Shown here in pieces: positions 49,501-58,019 of a stretch of 64,000 nucleotides of DNA. Within the stretch, counting starts at the first letter, position 1. Each line of letters begins with the position of its first letter. The notes under the pieces were generated by a model. That model had not been told where the DNA came from and did not search any database. It worked only from the letters and a program-made list of their open reading frames with translations. The stretch covers positions 155,699 to 219,698 of the forward strand of contig JAVXCN010000002.1 of NCBI GenBank assembly GCA_036659455.1, read 5' to 3'. This stretch comes from Victivallaceae bacterium. GTDB taxonomy: Bacteria > Chlamydiota > Chlamydiia > Chlamydiales > Chlamydiaceae. Position numbers and translations under genes: made by a program.

Positions 49501-49528
49501 TCCGACTTTTTACGAATATAAAGTCGGA
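49501..49528 (+). other. Hairpin in the pyk leader
   Basis: Perfect 9-bp inverted repeat TCCGACTTT / AAAGTCGGA with a 10-nt loop, ending 33 bases before the pyk ATG. No U-run follows. It lies in the 250-base divergent gap between uvrA and pyk, which otherwise shows no gene. Confidence 0.6.
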
Positions 49529-49561
49529 TTATAACGGATCTTTATTACTTTGAACTATCGA

Positions 49562-51043
49562 ATGAAAAATATGCTTACTCATACCAAGATCATTTGTACC
49601 CTAGGTCCGAAGACCTCTTCCAAGGAAAAAATAGAAGAATTGACGGATGCCGGAATGAATGTTGCCAGATTGAATTTCAGTCATGGAACTCATGAAGAAC
49701 ATGCTCGGATTATTCGACTTTTAAAAGAGGTTCGACAAGAAAAAGATATTCCTTTAGCCATTATGTTGGATAATAAAGGACCCGAAGTTCGTTTAGGTAA
49801 AATCGAAGATAACGGATTTTTTGTTAAAAAAGGACAAAGAATTTTTTTGATTGATGATGAGGATCATATAGGGACCAAAGAAGCAGTTGCTTTAAAACCT
49901 AAGGAATTATTTTCCGTTTTGGAAAAAGGTGCTGAGCTTCTTATGGACGACGGCTATATCAGTGCCGTAGTAACGGATATTGTTTCTGCTTCAAAAGTCG
50001 AAATCGAATTCACAAACGATGGATTTCTCGGATCGTCAAAATCGGTCAGCGTCTCTAATGTTGAGGTGCCTTTGCCTTTCTTAACCGAGGTGGATTTCAA
50101 TGATATACGCTTCGGCTGTGAGCAAGGTATTGATGTGATAGCCGCTTCTTTTGTCAGATATGCTGAAGATATTTTGGAATTAAGGAAATTTTTGAATGAT
50201 TGCGGAAAAGGATATCTTCCTATTATTGCCAAAATTGAAAATCGATTAGGAGTAAAAAATTTCAATAAGATAGCAGATGTTTCCGAAGGAATCATGATTG
50301 CCAGAGGAGATTTAGGTATTGAATTACCTGTGGTTCAAGTACCTCGTTTGCAGAAGATGATGGCGGATGTTTCCCGTAAAAAAGGAAAAATTTGTATTAC
50401 GGCTACTCAAATGTTGGAATCCATGATTAATAATCCGTTGCCGACTAGAGCTGAGGTTTCCGACATTGCCAATGCTATTTATGACGGAACTTCCGCAGTC
50501 ATGTTATCCGGAGAGACAGCTTCCGGAAACTATCCTATTGAAGCTGTAAAAATTATGAAAGCCGTGATTATAGACACGGAAATATCGCTGACCCATCAGG
50601 ACTTTTTTGATACTGACGTGGTTGATTTCGGATTACCGCTTTCTCCTGCTCTAGCTGCTTTGGGTCCTTCATGTATGCGTATTGCTAAAGCGGGACAAGC
50701 AAAAGCCATAATCGTGTATACGACCGAAGGGGTGTCTCCTGTCTTTTTATCTAAATATCGTCCCGAAATACCCATAATTGCCGTTACGTCTAAAGACAGC
50801 GTTTATAGAGGTCTTGCTTTATGTTGGGGAGTATTTCCTATGTTATCGAAAAGTAGTGATAGAGCGATTTGGAGAAAAGAAGCTTGTGAATACGCGCTTG
50901 AGAAAGGTCTTTTAAATTTATACGATGAAATTTTGGTTTTAAGTCGTAGTGCTTCTTCCGAAGGTACTAATACCGTAGCTATAACTGCCGTAATGGATAT
51001 TTTAGGAAAAAAAATTCCTCAGCAGCTTGATGAGCGAGCATAA
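49562..51043 (+). CDS. pyk: Pyruvate kinase
   Basis: 493 residues from the ATG at 49562; the ATG at 49571 and a TTG at 49550 are other options. TKIICTLGPKTSSKEK, NFSHGTHEEH, MLDNKGPEVRLG, the active-site IIAKIENRLGVKNF, GIMIARGDLGIELP and TATQMLESMI are all present. Makes pyruvate and ATP from PEP. Its last 25 bases overlap the convergent acyltransferase gene. Confidence 0.97.
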   Translation: MKNMLTHTKIICTLGPKTSSKEKIEELTDAGMNVARLNFSHGTHEEHARIIRLLKEVRQEKDIPLAIMLDNKGPEVRLGKIEDNGFFVKKGQRIFLIDDEDHIGTKEAVALKPKELFSVLEKGAELLMDDGYISAVVTDIVSASKVEIEFTNDGFLGSSKSVSVSNVEVPLPFLTEVDFNDIRFGCEQGIDVIAASFVRYAEDILELRKFLNDCGKGYLPIIAKIENRLGVKNFNKIADVSEGIMIARGDLGIELPVVQVPRLQKMMADVSRKKGKICITATQMLESMINNPLPTRAEVSDIANAIYDGTSAVMLSGETASGNYPIEAVKIMKAVIIDTEISLTHQDFFDTDVVDFGLPLSPALAALGPSCMRIAKAGQAKAIIVYTTEGVSPVFLSKYRPEIPIIAVTSKDSVYRGLALCWGVFPMLSKSSDRAIWRKEACEYALEKGLLNLYDEILVLSRSASSEGTNTVAITAVMDILGKKIPQQLDERA

Positions 51044-52389
51044 TTTTTTGTCTCTTTTTTGGGTTGTAGCGGTTTCAAAAAGGTTTTTCTTAAGATATCA
51101 TCATGTTGGAGATGACATTCTTTTTTAATGAATTTGTTTTTTTTGAAGATTTTTAAACTGCCGGTTTTTTTATAGAACTTGCGCAATTTTCGGGAATCAA
51201 TGAAATCAAAGACCATTTGAAATTTGTTAGGGATCGTTTTTATTTGTTCGATTCCGTCGTAAATAATCTTAGTTATTGTTGTGGGCAAAGGAACGGTGGT
51301 TGTTTTAGCTATGGCTACCGAAATATCGGCTCCTTGATATAAAAGACAAAGATCTTGCGTTAGAGATAAGAGAGTATCGGAAACGGCTTCCGGTAGTAAA
51401 ATCAGGATAAAGCTGTAATGGTAGGCTTTAAGAATCTTAGGATTCAGTTTCTGTTTCCATCGTTTATGGAACCACATCCATTGTTCCGGGGCTTCTTGAA
51501 CGCCTTTTTCCAAATGGGCGAGTAAAGAGTCCATGATGCGAACGATTTCTTCTTTAATTTCGGATTTTTTATTGGCAAATATCGGCGGAGTTAAGGTGAT
51601 TTCATGATATTTCTCATATCGTTTTAAAGAAACTCCGAAAACGGGACACGACGTCTTGTAAGCGAGAAGAGCGGGAGAGGTCGTTGTCCAAGCCTTGTAT
51701 CCCATAAAAGGGTAGGAATAATCCGATCTCAAAAAAGCTTGATCTCCGACTATGCCAATGAATTTTCCTTTTTCTAAAGCGGAAATGCTTTTGGAAATAC
51801 CGTTTCCAGGAGAGATTATAGAGCCTTTACGCGTTTCTCTTAATTTAGTTAAATAATTTTGTATTTTAGAATTTTTAACTGTTTTGGCTAAAGCTATTCC
51901 TGCATATTTACCGGTAATGAACAGAAACGGCATTTCCCAATTTGCTTGATGTCCGCAAAAAAAAATGACGCCTTTCCTTGAATCGAGAAGCTCAAATAAT
52001 TCTTTAAGTTGTTGATTGTTAATAATATGTTTGTTATTTTCGTCGGTTCGGATTTTAATTTTAAGATCGATATCTCGTACTGTTTTATTAACGGTAATAA
52101 TTTCCAAGAGAGTGATTGCCATATGTTTGAGGGATTTTTTCGCAATCGCGATTTTTTCTTTTCGCGTTTTTTCATTACCGTAGATAAGATTGAGATTTAA
52201 ATGTGCTGTTTTTCTTAATGCAGGTATGAAAAAATACAGTAATATTCCTAATTGATTTCCTATATATCGAATAACCTTATCGGGGAAACATTCAAGAACC
52301 GTTTTCATAAATACAATCGATAAAAACGTTGGCAGTTCTTTGAGTTGATTTACGTAATTTTTAATAAGTCGAAGTTGATTTAAAAGCAT
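51019..52389 (-). CDS. htrB: Lipid A biosynthesis acyltransferase (HtrB/LpxL family)
   Basis: 456 residues. One N-terminal hydrophobic segment anchors it to the inner membrane. The catalytic HX4E motif is FCGHQANWEMP near residue 147, and QWMWFHKRWK near residue 310 is the conserved LpxL/M C-terminal motif. The last 140 residues extend beyond the usual family length (about 310) and end in a basic tail; no domain is recognised there. It adds a secondary acyl chain to lipid A. Oriented against pyk, overlapping it by 25 bases. Confidence 0.9.
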   Translation of the reverse strand: MLLNQLRLIKNYVNQLKELPTFLSIVFMKTVLECFPDKVIRYIGNQLGILLYFFIPALRKTAHLNLNLIYGNEKTRKEKIAIAKKSLKHMAITLLEIITVNKTVRDIDLKIKIRTDENNKHIINNQQLKELFELLDSRKGVIFFCGHQANWEMPFLFITGKYAGIALAKTVKNSKIQNYLTKLRETRKGSIISPGNGISKSISALEKGKFIGIVGDQAFLRSDYSYPFMGYKAWTTTSPALLAYKTSCPVFGVSLKRYEKYHEITLTPPIFANKKSEIKEEIVRIMDSLLAHLEKGVQEAPEQWMWFHKRWKQKLNPKILKAYHYSFILILLPEAVSDTLLSLTQDLCLLYQGADISVAIAKTTTVPLPTTITKIIYDGIEQIKTIPNKFQMVFDFIDSRKLRKFYKKTGSLKIFKKNKFIKKECHLQHDDILRKTFLKPLQPKKETKNYARSSSC

Positions 52390-52439
52390 TGAAGACTCTC
52401 TTCGGATTGTTTTTTATTTGAAGTTAGAGTTTGTTTTTT

Positions 52440-52646
52440 CTAACTATTATTTATTTCGAATTGAATGGTTGTGGATATCTGTTGTTTAAATTTAAAGCAA
52501 GATATGGCTGAGCAAAAGGAAATGAGCATAATAAAAAATAAAATACCCAGTACGAAATAATACTGATCCATCGAGAGCATATTCATGCAAGGAATTTGTT
52601 TAATAAGGATCAAAGCCATCGTTATCATCGTCGCTAAAGCAACCAA
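52440..52646 (-). CDS. Small two-helix membrane protein, possible Inc-like or remnant
   Basis: 68 residues with a TTG start. Two hydrophobic stretches (VALATMITMALILI and YYFVLGILFFIMLISFCSAI) are separated by about 14 residues, the bilobed layout of chlamydial Inc proteins. The frame stays open for about 20 further codons upstream but offers no ATG or ribosome-binding site, and a T8 run lies just before the start, so the true 5' end or a frameshift is unclear. It fills part of the 52390-52850 gap between htrB and cdaR; the rest shows no gene. Confidence 0.35.
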   Translation of the reverse strand: MVALATMITMALILIKQIPCMNMLSMDQYYFVLGILFFIMLISFCSAISCFKFKQQISTTIQFEINNS

Positions 52647-52850
52647 GAAAAAAAACTGCGCAACAAATTCGTTCCGGTTTTTTGTCTTAGATGATGATCA
52701 TCACTATAACAACAAACGATCCTTTCTAAAAAGCCTGTCGAAGTGTTGCAAATCTTTTTACAACACATAAAACGACTACCTTAATAAAGGTGGAACGAAA
52801 ATTTTAATAATCCGCTAAAAAAAAATCAAAGATTTAATAAAACGAATATT

Positions 52851-54131
52851 TTATCGCCTTTCCGGTTGAAAATGTGTTTCGTTTTTTCCTTCCGTAAGGG
52901 TGATACTGACTTTATGGCCTCGAATAATCGCTCGGAGATTCAAGGGAGTTCCGTTTTCGTTGAATACGGTTAATCTCCTTAGATATTCTCTGAATCGATG
53001 ACGAATTAATTGTTCATCTATGGGTCTTTCAGATGCTACACGGCTTTCTTGTTCGGCTACGGCTTCAACAAAAGCATTTTCCAAAGCTTTTTCGTCCATA
53101 AATTCCACGGCCCATTCCAATTGAGATAGCTCTTCGGATGGTGACATGACTATTGCAATGGCCAAATTGTTTTTGACGACGTCAAGAAAAAGACGACTGA
53201 CGTCCTTAACGAACAAAGGAGTGTTTAATTGATAAATCCCTTTGTTGATATAAACTGGAGGATTCGGTTCTAAGTAAAAAGTTTGAGGATTAAGAAGCTC
53301 ACTGTATTTAATCGGAAAAAATAGAATGATAGGGAGTTTTATGCCGATAGGCATAAATTCTTGTTTTAGGAACAATAATCTCAGAAACTCGGCTTGAGGA
53401 TCGTTAAAATTTTGTAAAGACACGTCTTCAAACGGAATGGCTACTTTTTTCCATCCGTCGGGAACTTTAAAGAAAATTTCGTCTCTATGATCTTGTTTTT
53501 CATAAGCATGGTCAAGTTCTTCCGATGAGATCTTATTAAGATTGAACGTCACTTCAAGACCACGTTCTTGAAGTGCTTTTACCGATTCTTCGGGACCGCT
53601 GACTTTTTGTTTCAGAAATTTAGGCCATACATCAAGATATTGGTACCCTTTGGGAGGAGCTCCAATCGGAGCAGATATCGTTAGAGGGATTTCTTCCGTG
53701 ACTAATCTTGTTAAATTAATGACGATATCATCCGCTACGATTTGATGAAGTTGGTTTTTTAAGTCTAAATCGGGGTTAAGACTAATCAGATGTCTTTTAT
53801 CGATACTGGCTATCCAGCTTTGATCATGACTGGAAGTATTAATGACGATTTCGAGATCCGAAGAACGAAGATCTGCAATAAACGATTTATTGCCGGTTAC
53901 GGTCAAAAGTACCCTTTGCTTTAATAAACCGTTAGGTAAAAGTCCTATAACCGTCTGATCAGGTAAAAGGTTGATTATTCTTACCGGAACGTTACCGATG
54001 CTTCTGGTGTCCGTAATAGTTTGATTAACTAAAAACCAAATGATAATCGCAAACCCCAAAGAAATGATTTTTTGTAGCCAATTTTTAAGAAAAAAATGTT
54101 TGATGAATGCTTTCACGTTGAATAAAACCAT
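52851..54131 (-). CDS. cdaR: YbbR-domain protein, CdaA partner (CdaR-like)
   Basis: 426 residues. One N-terminal membrane helix (IISLGFAIIIWFLVNQTITD) is followed by YbbR-type beta domains facing the periplasm: RSIGNVPVRIINL and TEEIPLTISAPIGAPPKGYQYL are typical repeats. In Firmicutes CdaR binds and modulates the diadenylate cyclase CdaA. Its start overlaps cdaA by 19 bases, so coupling is likely. The C-terminal 130 residues have no recognised domain. Confidence 0.82.
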   Translation of the reverse strand: MVLFNVKAFIKHFFLKNWLQKIISLGFAIIIWFLVNQTITDTRSIGNVPVRIINLLPDQTVIGLLPNGLLKQRVLLTVTGNKSFIADLRSSDLEIVINTSSHDQSWIASIDKRHLISLNPDLDLKNQLHQIVADDIVINLTRLVTEEIPLTISAPIGAPPKGYQYLDVWPKFLKQKVSGPEESVKALQERGLEVTFNLNKISSEELDHAYEKQDHRDEIFFKVPDGWKKVAIPFEDVSLQNFNDPQAEFLRLLFLKQEFMPIGIKLPIILFFPIKYSELLNPQTFYLEPNPPVYINKGIYQLNTPLFVKDVSRLFLDVVKNNLAIAIVMSPSEELSQLEWAVEFMDEKALENAFVEAVAEQESRVASERPIDEQLIRHRFREYLRRLTVFNENGTPLNLRAIIRGHKVSITLTEGKNETHFQPERR

Positions 54132-54898
54132 GATCTAAAGGATTTGGAATTAGTCGTTTCCGATACGAAAACACTTTTTAAAATAGCTTTGAAACGATCT
54201 ATTTTAATTCCTCTCGTTAAAATACCGTCTCTTGATACGGAAACTTTTCCGTTTTCTTCGGAAACTACGATAACAACTACATCGCTTTTTTGACTGGCTC
54301 CCAAAGCGGCCCTATGTCTTGTTCCCATAGTCTTGGATAATTGGGATGCGTCTTGTGATAACGGAAGAATGACTCCGGCATAAGATACCGTCGTTCCGTG
54401 AATGATTACCGCTCCATCATGTAGAGGTGAAGTAGGCTGGAAAATGGCTTCAAGTAGCTCAGGAGAAAAATTGGCATCGATAAAAACGGCCGACGTCGAA
54501 TATTCCTCAAGCAAGTGTTTGTTTTCGAGGACTATCAAAGCCCCGATCTGTTTCTCGGACATGTGATAAACGCAGAGGGCCAGATTATCTATAAATTTTT
54601 CATGATCCTGAATCATATATTTTCTGCTCTTAAATCTGACTTTCGATAAAGCCAACCTGATCTCCGGTTGGAAAATAATAAACACCGCGATTGCCGCTAT
54701 ATTTACTATGTAAAGCATGAGCTTTCTGATAACGGGAAGATCGAATTTAGTAGCTAAGAAAAACAGAAAAAGGAAAGATAGGAACCCCAATACGACATCC
54801 ATCGCTCTTGTGCCCCATAACAACTCGACGAGGTAGTTGAATACGGTCCAAATAATGAGTATCTCAAAAATAGGTACCAGAAAATAGAGGAAGTCCAT
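54113..54898 (-). CDS. cdaA: Membrane diadenylate cyclase CdaA (c-di-AMP synthase)
   Basis: 261 residues. Three membrane helices in the first 80 residues, then the DAC (DisA_N) domain with the two catalytic motifs LHDGAVIIHG and GTRHRAALGAS. It joins two ATP into c-di-AMP. C. trachomatis is known to make c-di-AMP, which triggers host STING. First gene of the cdaA-cdaR pair; divergent from cydA. Confidence 0.95.
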   Translation of the reverse strand: MDFLYFLVPIFEILIIWTVFNYLVELLWGTRAMDVVLGFLSFLFLFFLATKFDLPVIRKLMLYIVNIAAIAVFIIFQPEIRLALSKVRFKSRKYMIQDHEKFIDNLALCVYHMSEKQIGALIVLENKHLLEEYSTSAVFIDANFSPELLEAIFQPTSPLHDGAVIIHGTTVSYAGVILPLSQDASQLSKTMGTRHRAALGASQKSDVVVIVVSEENGKVSVSRDGILTRGIKIDRFKAILKSVFVSETTNSKSFRSWFYST

Positions 54899-54997
54899 TT
54901 TTTTCCGAAAGTTTTCATTTACAAGGATTTCAAACCACGAATTTAATTAAACCCAGTTCTACCTCCCTAAATTACCACAAGGGGGGATTATAGAATA

Positions 54998-55018
54998 ATT
55001 TTGCGTTCATGGCAAAAT
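54998..55018. promoter_or_regulatory. Palindrome in the cdaA/cydA divergent region, possible operator
   Basis: Perfect inverted repeat ATTTTGC-N7-GCAAAAT, 75 bases upstream of the cydA ATG. It overlaps TTGCGT at 55001, which with TAGTAT at 55025 (18-base spacer) could be the cydA promoter. An RNA hairpin is the other reading. No regulator is identified. Confidence 0.35.
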
Positions 55019-55092
55019 GAATTTTAGTATTGCTTTACTTTATATTTAATCCTAAATTTAGGCTGTTTTTAAAGTGAAATTATCGGATCGTA

Positions 55093-56445
55093 ATGGACGT
55101 ATCTTTATTGTCACGTATTCAATTTGCTTTATGCATTTCTTTCCATTATCTGTTCGTGCCTTTAAGTTTGGGGATCGGTTTATTAATTGCTTTTTTTGAA
55201 GGCGCATTATTCAAAACCAAAAATGTCGTCTATGAAGTCATCAGCATTTTTTTGACAAAAATTTTTGCTTTAGTTTTTGTTTTTGGCGTTGTGACTGGTA
55301 TGGTTCAGATTTTTGCTTTCGGAACGAATTGGTCTAATTTTACTAGATTTACGGGTAATATTTTTGGGTCTTTGCTAGGAGCCGAAGGAATTTTTGCTTT
55401 TTTTCTCGAATCCGTTTTTATGGGAATTCTTTTATTTGCCAGACGCAATCTTTCGCAAGGGTGGATTTTTTTTTCGGCCGTTATGGTAGCCGTAGGGGCT
55501 CACATGAGTGCTTTTTGGATTGTAGCAGCCAATTCTTGGATGCAAACTCCTGCAGGATATGCTTTGGTTGAAGATCGCGGCATTACTCAGGTCTTAATGA
55601 CCGATTTTTGGCGTGTCGTTAATAATTTTTCCACGTGGGATCGATTTATTCATGTCGTATTGGGGTGTTGGATATCAGGAGGATTTTTTTTAATCAGTCT
55701 GGGAGCGTATTACTCTTTAAAGAGAAAATATCCGGATATTGTGCGTAAATTGTTGAAAATAGGACTTATATTCACGGCCATTTGTCTTATTTTACAACTT
55801 TGGTCCGGTGATCGTTCCGCGCAAGGTGTTGCTAAAAATCAACCGATTAAACTAGCGGCTTTTGAAGGAATATACAAAACGACGTCGTATACCCCGCTTT
55901 GGGTTTTCGGTATTCCGAACGATAAAACCGAAACGGTTAAAGGTTTGCCTATCCCCGGTGGATTATCGTTACTTATTCATCGTAATTTCAAGCAACCGGT
56001 TATCGGATTAGATCAATTCGATCCCTCGTTAAGACCGAACATTCCATTAGTATTTCAGGCTTATCATCTTATGGTTGCGCTTTGGGGTGTCATGGTATTA
56101 ACCGTAATTGTAGGAATGCGAGTATTGAAGAAATCTTGTTCCCGGTGGATTTTGTATTGGTTAATCTGGTCTTCATTGCTCCCTGCCTTATGTAATCAAG
56201 TAGGATGGTATGCAGCTGAAATGGGAAGACAACCGTGGGTGGTTCAAGGACTATTAAAAACCGTCGATGCTTTGTCCCCCATCATATATCGTGGTCAAGT
56301 GATTCAATCCTTGATTATGTTTTCAATCGTTTTTATTTTGCTTTTGGTTCTCTTCATATATTTGTTATTAACGAAAATTGCTAAAGGTCCTTATTGGATG
56401 CCTCAAGAAAAATCGGTATCTGGAGAAAACAATGACGGTTTCTAA
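55093..56445 (+). CDS. cydA: Cytochrome bd quinol oxidase subunit I
   Basis: 450 residues; about nine membrane helices. Haem ligands are His18 (FALCISFHYLF) and His187 (RFIHVVLG), with Met in EMGRQPW; acidic residues in GAEGIFAFFLES match the proton path. The quinol loop is of the short type, explaining the length below the roughly 520 of E. coli. Oxidises quinol with oxygen at the inner membrane. Overlaps cydB by 14 bases. Confidence 0.95.
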   Translation: MDVSLLSRIQFALCISFHYLFVPLSLGIGLLIAFFEGALFKTKNVVYEVISIFLTKIFALVFVFGVVTGMVQIFAFGTNWSNFTRFTGNIFGSLLGAEGIFAFFLESVFMGILLFARRNLSQGWIFFSAVMVAVGAHMSAFWIVAANSWMQTPAGYALVEDRGITQVLMTDFWRVVNNFSTWDRFIHVVLGCWISGGFFLISLGAYYSLKRKYPDIVRKLLKIGLIFTAICLILQLWSGDRSAQGVAKNQPIKLAAFEGIYKTTSYTPLWVFGIPNDKTETVKGLPIPGGLSLLIHRNFKQPVIGLDQFDPSLRPNIPLVFQAYHLMVALWGVMVLTVIVGMRVLKKSCSRWILYWLIWSSLLPALCNQVGWYAAEMGRQPWVVQGLLKTVDALSPIIYRGQVIQSLIMFSIVFILLLVLFIYLLLTKIAKGPYWMPQEKSVSGENNDGF

Positions 56446-57436
56446 TCCTGCAGCCGTTATTTGGTATGCCGTTTTATTCATTTCGATTGCGGCTTATCTT
56501 CTGGGAGACGGTTTTGATCTGGGAACGGGATTGTTGTATTCATTCATTAAAAAAGAAGAAAATAAACGGTTAACCTTAAGAGCAATCAGTCCTTTTTGGG
56601 ACGGAAATGAAGTATGGTTGATTATCATTTTCGGAGGACTTTTAGCTGGTTTTCCTAATGTTTACGGATTGATACTTTCCATTTTCTATACTCCGATATG
56701 GGAGTTGGTTCTCGGATTGATTTTTAGGGGAATCGCCATAGAAGTGCGCAATCATTCGGCACGATTCGCGTGGCGATTGATTTGGGATTTGCTTTTTTCT
56801 TTTTCAAGCCTATTAATCACCTTCATATTGGGAACTTTATTGGGTAATTTAATGGCCGGCATTTCTCTAAATATTTCATCTACCCATACTTTTTTTAGAG
56901 CTTATCCGTCTTTGATAGGATTGCTTAGCGTATTTGTTTGTGCATTGCAAGGAGGGACGTATCTTTGTATGAAAGCAGAACATTTATACAATTCGCTTAG
57001 ACAACCTATCAGAATTTCTTTAGTTTGTTTCGGCTCCCTTTACATCATAAGTTTTTTTTCGGCATTTATTTATTTACCGGAGATTTTTTTGAATTTTTTT
57101 AATTTTCCTTTGTTATTCGTTTTTCCGTTACTAAACATAATTTTATATGTTATGCTTGTCCGTTCTTTTTTTAAAAATGCTTATGGTAAAGCATTTCTTT
57201 ACTCATGTCTGAATATTTGCTGTTTAACCGTAACTGTCGGTTGTTTGATTTTTCCTTATCTTTTGCGTTTTACCGACGGAATGGAAAGTTTGACTTTGTT
57301 CAATTCTGCGGTTGATGCCAAAACTTTGAATGTTCTTTTAATCATGCTCGCTATCGGATTGCCTTTCGTTATCGGTTATAATATTTTTATTTATCGATTG
57401 TTTCGTAATAAAATTACCGATTCCGAACATTACTAG
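56432..57436 (+). CDS. cydB: Cytochrome bd quinol oxidase subunit II
   Basis: 334 residues from the ATG at 56432, which has TGGAGA 8 bases upstream inside cydA; the frame is open earlier but homology starts at MTVSNPAAVIWY. LGDGFDLGTGLL and ISPFWDGNEVWLI are the conserved N-terminal motifs. Eight membrane helices. Last intact gene before the accessory insert. Confidence 0.95.
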   Translation: MTVSNPAAVIWYAVLFISIAAYLLGDGFDLGTGLLYSFIKKEENKRLTLRAISPFWDGNEVWLIIIFGGLLAGFPNVYGLILSIFYTPIWELVLGLIFRGIAIEVRNHSARFAWRLIWDLLFSFSSLLITFILGTLLGNLMAGISLNISSTHTFFRAYPSLIGLLSVFVCALQGGTYLCMKAEHLYNSLRQPIRISLVCFGSLYIISFFSAFIYLPEIFLNFFNFPLLFVFPLLNIILYVMLVRSFFKNAYGKAFLYSCLNICCLTVTVGCLIFPYLLRFTDGMESLTLFNSAVDAKTLNVLLIMLAIGLPFVIGYNIFIYRLFRNKITDSEHY

Positions 57437-57454
57437 ATCTCACGTTAAAAATTT

Positions 57455-57925
57455 ATGGGTAAATCGGTTAACGATAACAATATGAACTTTAGTTTTTCCG
57501 ACGTCGTAGATCACTCCACTCCTATACCGTCTCCTGTTCCTTTTCTCAAGTGGGTGGGCGGTAAAAGTCGGATTTTAGAGACCATTATCAAATATTTACC
57601 GAAACGATTCGAAAGTTATTACGCACCTTTTTTGGGAGGGGGTAGGCTTTTATTTTGATCCACACTTATTATCAAGTGGTTAAAGGGTGTTTTTCCGGTT
57701 ATACGAAGGATGGGTTCACGGAAAAAGATCAGATACGATTAAAAGATTTCGCTTTACAATCGGGGCGTTTATGTAATGTTATCCGACTCCGATACGCCGT
57801 TTACAAGAGCATTATAGAAACAATCGCCTTTTATCGTTCGTTTCGTCCAAGCTCCCGGAAGAATTAATTGCAGTCCTCAAGGAAGAGGTAGTGTTTCTGA
57901 ATTATTGATCACGACCTATAACTAG
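57455..57925 (+). pseudogene. Remnant of a D12-class (Dam-like) adenine DNA methyltransferase
   Basis: N-terminal piece (57455-57658): PFLKWVGGKSRIL and YYAPFLGGG are the FxGxG-type SAM-binding motif of Dam-family enzymes, then a stop. The next piece resumes with HTYYQVVK (family: LINTYYxxVK) and runs on to GFTEKDQIRLKDFA. From about 57781 the homology shifts frame: LSDSDTPFTRAL, an in-frame TAG, then RFVQAPGRIN and GRGSVSELLITTYN ending at 57925. The central region with the catalytic DPPY is missing. So there are deletions, at least one frameshift and stops. About 150 of some 270 residues remain. It cannot be active. Confidence 0.8.
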
Positions 57926-58019
57926 TCGGTTATTTTTTTCTTTTTAAAAAAAATATTTTCCTTCAATAGGAAGATCGTTTAACTTCCTCATCCTTTGTTC
58001 TGATTGGAGGAAATAAAAC

